33,575 nt of DNA from Streptomyces spiralis (GCF_014654675.1 NZ_BNBC01000062.1:17040-50614), one strand, 5' to 3'; shown: positions 1-8,933, numbered from the stretch's first letter. Translations and numbers: made by a program. Notes: a model not told the origin generated them from the letters alone.

Positions 1-2
1 AG

Positions 3-86
3 GTCACCACCAGCGAACAGGCCGCACCGTGGACGTTCGGCGTACGAGAGGTGATGCACAACCTCACCCGGCGCGGTGTGCTGTGA
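3..86 (+). CDS. C-terminal end of an unidentified protein (partial)
   Basis: An open frame enters from the left edge and ends at TGA 84-86. The 27 visible residues end in a basic, polar tail (…VMHNLTRRGVL). They look like a genuine carboxy-terminus, but they are too short to assign to a family, and no function is proposed. It runs away from the divergent block that begins at 538. The 450 bp that follow hold repeats rather than another gene. Confidence 0.4.
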   Translation, partial: VTTSEQAAPWTFGVREVMHNLTRRGVL

Positions 87-180
87 GCCCCGCATGCGCC
101 TTACCACGCCCAGCCGTTCGCTCACCCTGTCACTGACGGTTCGTGTCGTCCCTCATGTGGGGGAAGGAGGAATGCGGCCT

Positions 181-458
181 CAGCGACTGAACCAAAGCAC
201 CGCCGTCGGCTTGGGTCGCTGCAGATAAGGCCAGGTCAGGCGCGTCACTCAGCAAGGTCAGCGACCGAAGCGACCGAGGATCCGGGTTGACTCCGGACAT
301 TCGCTCATGCGCGCGAATTCGTTCCCCTGATGGGAACCTTCAGTCGCTTCAGTCGCTGCCTCGGCGTGCCTATGCCCTCTGACCTGCTTCTTTGTCCAGC
401 GACTGAGGCAGCGACCCAAGCATTTCGGTGGCTGCCTCAGTCGCTGAGTCGCTGAGGG
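181..458. repeat. Cluster of AGCGAC/GTCGCT repeats in a gene-free region
   Basis: The stretch 87-537 holds no convincing gene. It does hold about ten copies of AGCGAC or its complement GTCGCT between 181 and 458, near 182, 215, 260, 269, 342, 351, 399, 411, 440 and 448. Many are extended to CAGTCGCTG-like units alternating with CCTCAG. The 14-mer at 209-222 recurs inverted at 408-421. Such clustering is far above chance for a 6-mer. Possible roles are binding sites for a DNA-binding protein, iterons or the remnant of an integrated element. No family is recognised. Confidence 0.6.
397..446. repeat. Perfect 16-bp inverted repeat
   Basis: Positions 397-412 (CAGCGACTGAGGCAGC) and 431-446 are perfect reverse complements separated by 18 nt. 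The stem is built from the surrounding AGCGAC/GTCGCT repeat. It could form a strong hairpin or serve as a dyad binding site. No T-run follows, so a classical intrinsic terminator is less likely. Confidence 0.7.
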
Positions 459-537
459 AGACATTCCGGGATGTTCTTCTCCGCCTCTCCGTGAGCGTGC
501 CGGGACGCAGGTCCTCGGTCCCCACGAACGCGTGAGA

Positions 538-1467
538 TCAGCGAGGCGGGCGGATCGAGTCCGTGGGTGAGGTCTGCGGTGCTGTCCAACTGGCGAGGAG
601 TCTGAGGCGGTCCTCCGAGGGGGTGCCCGGCTCGGCCGCGTAGATGATCAGGTCGTGGACGGCCCGCTGAGGCAGGGGCAGGTTCAGGGAGCGGAAGGTC
701 ATCTCCAGACCGCCGACTTCCGGGTGGTTCAGCCGCTTGACGCCTTCGTGACGGATCCGGACGTCGTGGCTGGCCCACATGGTGCGGAAGTCGGGGCTGA
801 GCGTGGACAGTTCGCCGACGAGCTCGCGCAGGGCCCGGTCGTGAGGTTCACGTCCGGCTTCGGCGCGGAGCACTGCGACCGTGGTCCTCGCGCCTTCTTC
901 CCAGTCGACGAAGAAGTCGCGGGAGCCGGGGTCGAGGAAGAAGTAGCGGGGGAAATTGGCGAAGCCCCGGTCGCGGGTGGTGTCGCTGTGGAACATCGGT
1001 GAGTACAGGGCCCTGCACAGTGCGTTGCTCGCGACGATGTCCAGACGGCCGATGCGTACGAAGGCGGGGGCCATGGTCATGGAGTCCACCATCCACTGGA
1101 CAGAGGACGGGATCCTGACGTCCCTGCGGCGGTGCGACCTGCGGCGGGTGGGGCGAGCCGCTCTGGCCAGATCGAGCAGGTAGGTGCGCTCGTCGTCATT
1201 GAGGAGCAACGCCTGCGCGACCGCTTCCAGCACATCCTCGGAGACACCGCCGATGTGGCCCCTCTCCAGCCGTGTGTACCACTCCGTGCTCACGCCGGCG
1301 AGGGCCGCGACCTCCTCGCGCCGTAGTCCCGGAACCCGGCGGCGTCGGCTCGTGGGCAGTCCGACCCGCTCCGGGGAGAGCTTGGCGCGTCGGCTGATGA
1401 GGAAATCGCGGATGTCCGAGCGGTTGTCGGTGGGATCACCGATGTGGTTTTCGGACGGAGATTCCAT
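538..1467 (-). CDS. XRE-family regulator with MmyB-like ligand-binding domain
   Basis: This 309-residue protein is predicted to be a cytoplasmic DNA-binding regulator. Residues about 35-105 form an XRE-type helix-turn-helix with the family signature PGLRREEVAALAGVSTEWY and a TRLERG recognition segment. The rest matches the MmyB/MltR-type ligand-binding domain, with MAPAFVRIGRLDIVASNALCRALY, DWEEGARTTVAVLR, and the late NHPEVGGLEMTF and LIIYAAEPGTPSEDRL motifs. The length is normal for the family. The ATG at 1467 is the natural start, although its ribosome-binding site is weak. It is divergent from the SDR at 1641, the usual arrangement for this family, so it probably controls that gene and itself. 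The ligand is unknown; family structures suggest a lipid-like molecule. Confidence 0.9.
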   Translation of the reverse strand: MESPSENHIGDPTDNRSDIRDFLISRRAKLSPERVGLPTSRRRRVPGLRREEVAALAGVSTEWYTRLERGHIGGVSEDVLEAVAQALLLNDDERTYLLDLARAARPTRRRSHRRRDVRIPSSVQWMVDSMTMAPAFVRIGRLDIVASNALCRALYSPMFHSDTTRDRGFANFPRYFFLDPGSRDFFVDWEEGARTTVAVLRAEAGREPHDRALRELVGELSTLSPDFRTMWASHDVRIRHEGVKRLNHPEVGGLEMTFRSLNLPLPQRAVHDLIIYAAEPGTPSEDRLRLLASWTAPQTSPTDSIRPPR

Positions 1468-1495
1468 TCGTCCAGGGTACTGATGGCCCGGTCGC

Positions 1496-1512
1496 TAAAC
1501 AGGTTGTGTTTA
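1496..1512. promoter_or_regulatory. Candidate operator TAAACA-N5-TGTTTA in the divergent promoter
   Basis: A perfect 6-5-6 inverted repeat, unusually AT-rich for its surroundings, lies in the 173-bp space between the MmyB-type regulator and its SDR. It sits 29 bp upstream of the regulator start and about 130 bp upstream of the SDR start. Symmetry and position fit an operator bound by the regulator. No binding data are implied. Confidence 0.45.
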
Positions 1513-1640
1513 TACCCCCATAAGCGCGACCTTGTCCGCCTCCGACGGCGTCGGTTTCCTGAGGTCGGCGGACTAGAACGGCACTCCTTCGGCGAGTGCC
1601 GCCGTCCGCCGTCCTGCATCGACACCTCAGGAGCCTGACC

Positions 1641-2333
1641 ATGGCCAGCAAGACCGTACTGATCACCGGCGCGACCAGCGGCATCGGCGCCTATACCGCC
1701 CGGCTGCTCCTCGACCGCGGCCACCATGTGGCGGTCACCGGTCGCAGCGAGACCAAGCTGAAGACATTCCTCGACGAGACCGGCCACCCCGACCGGCTGC
1801 TGGGTCTTGTCTCGGACGCGGCGGACTGGGAGGACACCCAGTCCGCCGTGACCCGCACCGTGGAGTACTTCGGCGCCCTTGACGCGGCGGTGGCCAACGC
1901 CGGATTCATGACCGGTGACACCATCGGGGCCGGCGACCCGACACGGTGGTCCCCCATGGTCCTCACCAACGTCCTCGGCCCCGCCCTGCTGGCCCATGCC
2001 GCCCTGCCCCACCTTGAGTCCTCCGGCGGACGGCTGGTGCTCATCGGCAGCGTCGCCGGGCTGAAGAACTCTCCCGGCAATCTCTACTCAGCCACCAAGT
2101 GGGCCGTCACGGGGCTCGCCGAGAACCTGCGGCTGCACGCCACGAACCGCGGCGTCGGTGTCACTCTTGTCAACCCTGGCATGATCGACACGCCCTTCTG
2201 GCAAGGCGCCGGCGTTCCCCCCTTCGCCCTGCCTCCCCAGCCCATCGCCGAGGCCGTCTGCTTCGCCCTCGACCAGCCCGCGGGAGTCGACCTCAACACC
2301 ATGACCGTCCGGCCCATCGGCCAGCCTGTCTGA
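1641..2333 (+). CDS. Short-chain dehydrogenase/reductase (classical SDR)
   Basis: This 230-residue NAD(P)-dependent oxidoreductase has the cofactor glycine motif TGATSGIG (9-16), ANAG (85-88), catalytic Ser137 and the active-site YSATK with Tyr149 and Lys153. The cofactor loop has an Arg after strand 2 (TGRSE), which suggests NADP(H). The start at ATG 1641 is chosen because CAGGAG lies 7 nt upstream and the glycine motif begins at the expected distance. It is divergent from the MmyB-type regulator, its likely controller. The substrate cannot be read from the sequence. Confidence 0.9.
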   Translation: MASKTVLITGATSGIGAYTARLLLDRGHHVAVTGRSETKLKTFLDETGHPDRLLGLVSDAADWEDTQSAVTRTVEYFGALDAAVANAGFMTGDTIGAGDPTRWSPMVLTNVLGPALLAHAALPHLESSGGRLVLIGSVAGLKNSPGNLYSATKWAVTGLAENLRLHATNRGVGVTLVNPGMIDTPFWQGAGVPPFALPPQPIAEAVCFALDQPAGVDLNTMTVRPIGQPV

Positions 2334-2820
2334 CCACGCTCGGGTCTCCCACCACGCCGCTCACTCTCCCGGAGCTTTCCTCGGCGGCCGGGTCACAGGT
2401 CATGGCACCGCTTGGCGGCACAGCTGCGCGGCCTCCCACACATCGTTTCAGGTGTCTGCGGCGTTGGAAACGCTGTCGGCCCGGGCCGGCTGTGGTCGGG
2501 ACTCCCGGCCGGCCCGGGCCGGACCCGCGCAGCCGGACGGAAGGCGCAGAACCTCCGTCTGAATCGTCTCAGTCACGTAATACCCGTGCTGCAAGGGGTA
2601 CGGGAGCCAAGGGCCGTGTCAGGATCGAACTCCACAGCGACCTGCAGTGTCTCCCGGTCCAGGCGACCCGAGTCTCAACTCGTCAACGTAAGAAGGCGAA
2701 CCGAACGCGATGTCCCCATCGATGAAGGGCTGCTGCGATGCGTTTGCCGCCGGACAGCGGCGGCCGCGGCGTGCAGACCACCCTGTCTGCCACGAGTGAC
2801 ACGGCAGCCAGGAGATTGCC
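2334..2820. other. Gene-free spacer before the SARP gene
   Basis: No convincing gene is seen on either strand in this 487-bp stretch. It contains a strong hairpin at 2478-2520. Downstream of that is about 300 bp of likely leader or promoter DNA for the SARP gene, which starts at 2821 with the ribosome-binding site AGGAG. No promoter boxes can be called with confidence. Confidence 0.5.
2478..2520 (+). terminator. Strong GC hairpin downstream of the SDR gene
   Basis: The arms GGCCCGGGCCGGC (2478-2490) and GCCGGCCCGGGCC (2508-2520) are perfect reverse complements around a 17-nt loop, about 145 bp after the SDR stop codon. There is no T-run, which is common for actinobacterial terminators. It probably insulates the SDR from the SARP gene. 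Confidence 0.5.
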
Positions 2821-5800
2821 ATGAGTACGGAGTGGAATCATGACGCAGGCAGGCCTGCTGCCGACAGGCCTGTGCCGTCCGGCGCCGTCCGTGGTGACCG
2901 GGTGCCTGTGTCCCGCTCCGCCGGGAGATCGTCGTCGAACGCCGACGTCGGCAAGGAGGAACCGGAACCGGCACATCGTGCGCCGCAGCCGGCAGAGCAA
3001 GCCGTCCCTCGCCATGGGGAACCTCCTCGGCGCGGCGAGCGCACGAAGGCTGCCCTTGAGCACGGCGCCTGGCGTTTCGCCGTGCTCGGGCCGGTCCGGG
3101 CATGGCACGGCGGGCGAGAAGTCGACCTGGGGCCGCGTCAGCAGCGCTTGGTACTGGCGGTGCTGTTGCTGCGGCGGGGTCACTTGGTCACCGTCGACGA
3201 GTTCATTGATGCGGTGTGGGGGGCGCAGCCTCCGGCGGCGGCAGTGTCGGTGCTGCGGACGTATGTGTCACGCCTGCGGAAAGTGCTGGAACCCTCTCGC
3301 GGAGTCGGCGAGTCACCCAAGCTGATCGTCTCGGCTGCCAACGGATACCTGGCGCAGGTGCCGGACGAGGCTCTTGACCTGGGAATATTTGAACAGCAAG
3401 TCGCGCGGGCGAAGAAGCTGCACGCCATGGGCGAGGTTTCCGCCGCTGCCGATCTGCTGCACGCCGCGCTCGAGGAATGGCACGAAACACCGCTGGCCGG
3501 CCTTCCCGGCCCGCTCGCCCATGCGGAACGCACCCGCCTGAACGAGAAGCGGCTGTCCGTACTCGAGGCCCGCTTGGACAGCGATGTCCAACTCGGCAGG
3601 CACGACGAGGTGATCGCCGAGCTGCGCGCGCTGGTGGAGGAGTATCCCTTGCGGGAACGGCTGTGCCAGCTGCTCATGCTGGCCCTCTATCGGTCGGGGC
3701 GGCAGGCCGAGGCCCTGGCGTGCTACCGCAGGACACGGCGTGTCCTGGTGGCCGAGCTCGGCATCGAACCCTCAACGCCGTTGCGTCAACTGCACGAGCG
3801 CATTCTGGCTGCGGACGCGTCGCTGAACCCCTCGGCGGCAGGCCGGCAACAGGAGGATTCCCCCGCGCACACCCTCGTGCCGCCACCCCCCGCGACCCCA
3901 GTTCGGCCCGCTCAACTGCCCGCGGACCTGCCCACGTTCACCGGCCGGATCAGCGAACTCGGCCAGGCCCGCGCCCTGCTGCCCGCGCATGGCCAGCCCC
4001 CGCCCGCGGTGGTGATCGGCGGCATGGCCGGCATCGGCAAGACCACCCTGGCTGTGCACTGGGCCCACGAGATCGCCGACCAGTTCCCCGACGGACAGCT
4101 CTTCATCAATCTGCGCGGTTTCGACCCCGCCAACCCGGTCATGCCGCCGGGGGAAGCGGTCCGTATCTTCCTCGACTCGCTCGGCGTCCCCCCGCAGAGG
4201 ATTCCCTCCCGACTCGACGCCCAGGCGGCCCTGTACCGCAGTCTGCTCGCCGACCGGCGGATGCTGATCGTTCTCGACAACGCACGCGATGTCGAACAGA
4301 TCCGTCCCCTGTTACCCGGTGCGACCGGCTGCCTGGTCATCATCACCAGCCGGAACCAGCTCACCGGTCTCATCGCCGGCCACGGCGCACACCCGGTCAC
4401 CCTTCACCAGCTGACGCCCGCAGACGCGCGTGCCCTGCTGATACGTCGCCTGGGCGCCGAGCGGGTGGCGGCGCAGCCGCAAGCGGTGGACGAGATCATC
4501 GAGCGCTGCGGCAGGCTGCCGTTGGCGCTGGCCATCGTGGCGGCCCGTGCGGCGATCCAGCCCCGTTTCCCGCTGAGCGTGATCGCCGAGGACCTGCGGG
4601 AGGATCACGGCAGCCTCGACGCCTTTTCCAGCGGCGAACTCAACACCGACGTACGCGCTGTCTTCTCGTGGTCCTACGAGGCGCTCTCCGCACCGGCCGC
4701 GAGGCTGTTCCGTCTGCTCGGCCTTCACCCCGGCACAGACGCCTTCTCCGCGCCCGGGGTCGCGGCCCTCGCCGGGCTGCCGCTGCGCGAGACCCGCGGT
4801 CTGCTCGGCGAGCTCACCCGGGCCCATCTGCTGACCGAAAGCCTCCCGGGCCGCTACACCACGCACGATCTGCTGCGCACCTACGCCGGCGAACAACTCC
4901 TCGCCGACGAGCCGCCGGCCGGACGGGAACAGGCCCTGGAGCGGCTCCTGTCCTGGTACCTGCACACCGTCGATGCCGCCTACCCTCTCCTCACCCCCGA
5001 CCGCGCACGGGTCCCCTCGCAACCGGTCGCTCCCGGGTGCCACCCCCTGGCCTTCACGACCCAGGAACAGGCAGTGCAGTGGTGCGAGATGGAGAGAGGC
5101 AACCTCGTCGCAGCCGTCCATCGGGCAGCCGCGTCCGGTCGGCCGGGTGACGCCTGGCGACTGGCCGCCATGATGTGGGGCTTCTTCTACCTGGGCAGGC
5201 ACCTGCACGACTGGCTCGAGACGTCCCGGACGGCTCTTGCGGCCGCTCGCGCCGCCCGTGACCGCAGGGGCGAGGCCTGGAGCCTCGGGGGAGTGGCCGA
5301 CGCTCTGACGCAGATGAACCGGCTCGACGAGGCCATAGAGCATTATCAACAGCAGATGTGCGTGTACCGCGAGCTCGCGGACATCGATGGCGAGGGACGG
5401 TGCATGGTCAGCATGGGCAACGCCTACCTGCAGGGTGACCAACTCGAGAAGGCCGTCGAATACGGTCGTCGCGGGCTCGCCATGGCACGGATCCACGGCT
5501 GTGCCTGGGGGGAAGCCATCGCCCTGACCAATCTGGGCGACGCCTGCCAGCGACTGGGACGGTTCGACGAGGCCGGAGACCACCTGGAGGAGGCGTTGGT
5601 CCTCCTGCGCGCCATGGGCAACCGCTGGTTCGAAGGCAACGTGCTCCACCTGCTCGGCGCGATCGCCCATCGGCTCCGCCGCTGGGAGGACGCGGTCGAG
5701 CGCTATCACCAGGCCCTCGAAGCGCACCGGGACGTGGGCAACCGGTGGGGGGAGGGCCATACCCTGGGCAGCCTCGGTGACGTTCAATTGGGCGCGGGTG

Positions 5801-5946
5801 AACACGAGGCCGCCCGCACAAGCTGGCAACAGGCGCTGGCGATCCTCACGGAGTTCGAGGATCCGCATGCGGCGAAGATACGGGAGGGGCTGCACGACCT
5901 CGACCGCCGTATGTCGGACGCGCGGCCGCATCCCTACTGGACTTGA
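2821..5946 (+). CDS. SARP/AfsR-like regulator with NB-ARC ATPase and TPR domains
   Basis: This 1041-residue cytoplasmic transcriptional activator belongs to the large Streptomyces antibiotic regulatory protein class. Domains in order are: a disordered N-terminus (1-80); an OmpR-type winged helix (about 83-178, from FAVLGPVRAWHGG); a bacterial transcriptional activation domain (about 188-335, ending ELGIEPSTPLRQLHERIL); an NB-ARC ATPase with Walker A GMAGIGKTT (401-409) and Walker B MLIVLDNA (about 481-488); and C-terminal TPR repeats (about 820-1020). The ATG start has AGGAG at the right distance. Codon 498 (4312-4314) is TTA, the rare leucine codon read by the bldA tRNA, so translation is probably linked to development. 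The family activates secondary-metabolite genes, but no biosynthetic cluster is adjacent and the target is unknown. Confidence 0.93.
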   Translation: MSTEWNHDAGRPAADRPVPSGAVRGDRVPVSRSAGRSSSNADVGKEEPEPAHRAPQPAEQAVPRHGEPPRRGERTKAALEHGAWRFAVLGPVRAWHGGREVDLGPRQQRLVLAVLLLRRGHLVTVDEFIDAVWGAQPPAAAVSVLRTYVSRLRKVLEPSRGVGESPKLIVSAANGYLAQVPDEALDLGIFEQQVARAKKLHAMGEVSAAADLLHAALEEWHETPLAGLPGPLAHAERTRLNEKRLSVLEARLDSDVQLGRHDEVIAELRALVEEYPLRERLCQLLMLALYRSGRQAEALACYRRTRRVLVAELGIEPSTPLRQLHERILAADASLNPSAAGRQQEDSPAHTLVPPPPATPVRPAQLPADLPTFTGRISELGQARALLPAHGQPPPAVVIGGMAGIGKTTLAVHWAHEIADQFPDGQLFINLRGFDPANPVMPPGEAVRIFLDSLGVPPQRIPSRLDAQAALYRSLLADRRMLIVLDNARDVEQIRPLLPGATGCLVIITSRNQLTGLIAGHGAHPVTLHQLTPADARALLIRRLGAERVAAQPQAVDEIIERCGRLPLALAIVAARAAIQPRFPLSVIAEDLREDHGSLDAFSSGELNTDVRAVFSWSYEALSAPAARLFRLLGLHPGTDAFSAPGVAALAGLPLRETRGLLGELTRAHLLTESLPGRYTTHDLLRTYAGEQLLADEPPAGREQALERLLSWYLHTVDAAYPLLTPDRARVPSQPVAPGCHPLAFTTQEQAVQWCEMERGNLVAAVHRAAASGRPGDAWRLAAMMWGFFYLGRHLHDWLETSRTALAAARAARDRRGEAWSLGGVADALTQMNRLDEAIEHYQQQMCVYRELADIDGEGRCMVSMGNAYLQGDQLEKAVEYGRRGLAMARIHGCAWGEAIALTNLGDACQRLGRFDEAGDHLEEALVLLRAMGNRWFEGNVLHLLGAIAHRLRRWEDAVERYHQALEAHRDVGNRWGEGHTLGSLGDVQLGAGEHEAARTSWQQALAILTEFEDPHAAKIREGLHDLDRRMSDARPHPYWT

Positions 5947-6025
5947 TCCAGTTCTGGACATCCGGGATCAGGGCTTCGTCCCCAAGGCCGTGCAGGCAGG
6001 CGGCGTGTTGTGCGTGTCTTCCGTT

Positions 6026-6842
6026 TCAGGCCGCCTGTCCGGCCAGCCGTCGCAGGGTTCGCGCGGCTCGCGACCCGCGGTCCGCCGTGATCAGGACGAC
6101 TTCCTGGTCGTCCTCGGGCACGAGCAGGACGTCGCAGTTCAACCGCAGCGGGCCGGCTTCCGGGGGTGGTCGAGCGTCTTGGTGCGGTGCCCGGGAGCGT
6201 GGACCGGACGCGTCTCCCAGATCTGCCGGAACTCCTCGCTGCCGGCGTGCAGTTCGGCCAGCAGAGCGGTCAGCTGCGGGTCATGCGGATAGCGGTCGGC
6301 GGCCCGTCGCAGCCGCGCCACCGCGATGTGCCCGAACTCCTCGGTGCTGGAGCTCTCATACGTCCGCGCCTGGTCCAGGAAGCGGCGCCGGGCCAGATTC
6401 GTCGTCCTGCCTCCGAGGTCGCCGCCGAGCAGCGCCCGGGCCAGGGGGTTCCAGGCGATGACCCCGTACGTCGCGTCCGTGACGACGGCGGCCGTCTCCG
6501 GCAGTCGCTCCAGCATCCGGGCCACATGCGGACGCACCCGCCGCACGGCGCTGACGCCGGGCGGCACGCTCGATCCCGCCAGGCGGAACAGATGGCTGCG
6601 CTCGGCCGGCGTGAGCCGCAGCGCCCGGGCCAGCCCGTCCAGGATCCGGGCCGACGGCCGCGGTCCCCGGGCCTGCTCCAGCCGCGCGTAGTAGTCGACC
6701 GACATGTGGGCGAGCTCGGCCACCTCTTCACGGCGCAGACCCGGATTACGGCGCGCCGCGCCTGTCGCCGCAAGGACGAACTCCTGCGGGCGCAGACCCG
6801 CCCGGCGGTCCAGCAGAAAGCAGCCAACTCCTGCCGTGCCAT
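6026..6842 (-). pseudogene. XRE/MmyB-type regulator broken by two frameshifts
   Basis: The family sequence is readable along the whole length, but in three pieces. ATG 6842, preceded by GGGAGG, starts MARQELAAF. A one-base loss near 6815 is needed to continue as LLDRRAGLRPQEFVLAA and then NPGLRREEVAELAHMSVDYYARLEQARG. The frame then runs to about 6160, where two extra bases (or one missing) break the KTLDHPEAGPLRLNCDVL motif. The last part ends at TGA 6026. Without the shifts the product would be about 270 residues, a typical MmyB-type regulator. It is divergent from the intact SDR at 6915. Two independent indels suggest a decayed gene, although sequencing error in C/G runs cannot be excluded. 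Confidence 0.85.
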
Positions 6843-6875
6843 GCCACCTCCCACGGCCTGCCTGGTATAGGTTGC

Positions 6876-6901
6876 CCCTGGCAGGGCCTCCACCGCCAGG
6901 G
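6876..6901. promoter_or_regulatory. Inverted repeat CCCTGGC-N12-GCCAGGG in a divergent promoter
   Basis: This is a perfect 7-12-7 inverted repeat in the 72-bp gap between the broken MmyB-type regulator and the SDR at 6915, next to a TATAGGTT sequence that could be a -10 element. It could be an operator or a leader hairpin. Confidence 0.35.
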
Positions 6902-6914
6902 CACCGTGGTCGCC

Positions 6915-7631
6915 ATGAACGAACGCGCAGCTCTGGTCACCGGCGCCAACAAGGGCATCGGCAAGCATATCGCCCGGCTGCTCGCCGCCGAGGGCCTCAC
7001 CGTGTACGTGGGCTCCCGCGACGCCGGGCGCGGACAGCGGGCCGTCGAGGAGATCGGCGCGGGCGCCCGCCTGCTGGTCCTCGACGTGAGTGATCCCGAC
7101 GGCATCGCGAAGGCCGCGGCTTACGTCGACCGCCTGGACGTACTGGTCAACAACGCCGGCATCTCACCGTCACTGGCCCCGCCGGCCGACACCGGCGTCG
7201 AGGAGTTCCGGCGTACGTACGAGACCAACGTGTTCGGGGTGGTGGCGGTGACCAACGCCTTCCTGCCCGTCCTGCGCCGATCCCCGCACCCACGCATCGT
7301 CAACATCTCCAGCGGCACCGCTTCGCTGACCTGGAGCACGAGCCCCAACCCGCAGTTCACCCCGGGAAGCGGTGGCGCCGCCGCCTACCGGTCGTCCAAG
7401 ACCGCGCTCAACGCCCTGACCGTCCTCTACGCCCAGACGCTGGAGCAGGACGGCTTCAAGGTCAACGCGCTTGCCCCCGGCCTGCGGGCCACCGACCTCA
7501 ATCCGCGGGCCGCCGCCGCGGGCGGCGACCCGGCCGAGGCCGCCCAGGGAGCCGTCCGCCTGGCCCTGCTGCCCGACGACGGCCCCACCGGCGGCTTCTT
7601 CTCCTGGGACGGCACGCCCGTGCCCTGGTGA
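6915..7631 (+). CDS. Short-chain dehydrogenase/reductase, carbonyl-reductase-like
   Basis: This 238-residue classical SDR has the cofactor motif TGANKGIG (9-16), NNAG (79-82), SS at 132-133, and Tyr158 and Lys162 in YRSSK. The TGANKGIG variant, the insertion between the serine and tyrosine motifs and the C-terminal GGFFSWDGTPVPW resemble NADPH-dependent carbonyl reductases. SRDAGRG after strand 2 fits NADPH. ATG 6915 is preferred over an in-frame GTG at 6906 because of family alignment; neither has a strong ribosome-binding site. It is intact although its divergent regulator is broken, so it may now be deregulated. Confidence 0.88.
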   Translation: MNERAALVTGANKGIGKHIARLLAAEGLTVYVGSRDAGRGQRAVEEIGAGARLLVLDVSDPDGIAKAAAYVDRLDVLVNNAGISPSLAPPADTGVEEFRRTYETNVFGVVAVTNAFLPVLRRSPHPRIVNISSGTASLTWSTSPNPQFTPGSGGAAAYRSSKTALNALTVLYAQTLEQDGFKVNALAPGLRATDLNPRAAAAGGDPAEAAQGAVRLALLPDDGPTGGFFSWDGTPVPW

Positions 7632-7643
7632 ATGGCTGATCAG

Positions 7644-7812
7644 TCATGGCATCGGGGGCGGGTGCCCCAGCCGGGAGGTGGTCCAGTCTCCGCGGATGAG
7701 GCTGCGGACGGTGATGATCGTGTCCGCGAGGTCGAAGAAGGCGTTGACGACAGCCGAGCGGCGCTCGGTCAAGAACGCGAGTACTCCGACGCCTGCCGGG
7801 ATCTCTTGTGTT
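7644..7812 (-). pseudogene. C-terminal fragment resembling an IS transposase
   Basis: A minus-strand frame ending at TGA 7644 reads LAFLTERRSAVVNAFFDLAD followed by TIITVRSLIRGDWTT. This pattern recalls the carboxy-terminus of certain actinobacterial transposases. No catalytic region is present and no terminal repeats were found. The match rests on recollection of a family tail, so the assignment is tentative. It lies between an intact SDR and a broken response regulator. Confidence 0.35.
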
Positions 7813-8070
7813 CTGCTGGGCGAGCGGCCGTCCGCTCCGCCGGGCGTGGGCCTGGCTCCTCACGGCAGCAGGCGGTGCGGAGCGGCCGTCGCCACCGCGG
7901 CCGCCCTGGTCTGCACGCCCAGCTTGGTGTGTATGCGGCCCAGGTGGGTCTTGACCGTGCCTCACTGAGAAAAAAGAGGGCTCGCGCGATCTCCCGGTTG
8001 GTGAGGCCGCCGGCTAGGAGCTGTCCGGGCGATCACGCAACCGTCCTGTGGCTGGCTCGTTGTCGTGGGC

Positions 8071-8933
8071 ATGGGGCGGGGCGATCTGACAGATGCCGAG
8101 TGGGAACGGCTGCGGCCGTTTTTGCCGGTGAGCAATGGACGTTGTGGCCGATGGCGGGATCATCGACAGGTGATCGATGGGATTCTGCACCGGGTGCGGA
8201 CCGGAGTGCAGTGGCGGGATCTTCCCGAGCGGTTCGGTCCATGGAAGACCGTCTACGAACGCCACCGGCTGTGGTCGGCCGACGGGACGTGGGAGCGTCT
8301 GCTGCAGCAGGTCCAGGCCGCTGCCGACGTCGCGGGCGAGATCGACTGGGACATCTCGGTGGACTCCACCATCGTGCGGGCCCATCAGCACGCGGCCGGT
8401 GCCCGGACGGAACCGCCGTCGGCGCCCGCGTCAAAGGGGGCCGAAGCGGCAGAACACCAGGGCGATACACCGTGGCAGAGCCTGCTCGCCCGGCTGGTGG
8501 AGGTGGTGCAGGAGGTGAGGGCCTGGGCCGCTCGCGGGGCGGGTTCACCAGCAAACTCCACCTGAGCGCGGACGGCCGTTGCCGCCCGCTGTCCCTGGTC
8601 GTCACCGGCGGACAGCGGGCGGACTGCACCCAGTTCCAGACGGTGCTGGCGAAGATCCGCGTTCCGCGGGTCGGCCCGGGCCGGCCGCACCGGGGCATCC
8701 GGCACACGATCCCGGAGAAGTCCGATAGCCAGGCCGCCCGCCTGCGCAAAGGCTCACGCGGCGGACGGCCACCCGGCTTCGACGAAGATCGGTACAAGAA
8801 GCGCAACACCGTCGAACGAGCGATCAACAGGCTGAAGCAGTCCCGGGCCGTGGCCACTCGCTATGACAAGCGCGCCTACGTCTTCCTCGGCACCGCGACC
8901 ACCGCAGCTCTGCTCATCTGGCTTCGGAGTTGA
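8071..8933 (+). pseudogene. Defective IS5-family DDE transposase
   Basis: The first frame starts at ATG 8071 and contains LTDAEWERLRPFLP, VQWRDLPERFGPWKTVYERH and the first catalytic aspartate in DISVDSTIVRAHQHAAG. The second part lies in another frame from about 8520 (GLGRSRGGFTSKLHLSADGR … NTVERAINRLKQSRAVATRY, with the catalytic Glu in TVERA). The frame change falls somewhere between 8400 and 8520. In addition, the family segment that should separate GPGRP from RGIRHTIPEK (about 25 residues, including the ADKAY catalytic Asp) is missing. The shift might once have been programmed, but the loss of the second Asp means the enzyme is dead. Confidence 0.82.

Noticed and set aside
4312..5961. 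Minus-strand frame of 549 residues opposite the SARP gene
   Set aside because: The plus strand encodes NB-ARC and TPR motifs here. The minus frame is a codon-bias shadow.
7632..8933. Long plus-strand frame (433 residues) covering the IS5 region
   Set aside because: Only its last third is transposase sequence. The first part is antisense to the response-regulator and transposase tails and crosses the IS boundary, so it is a chance open frame.
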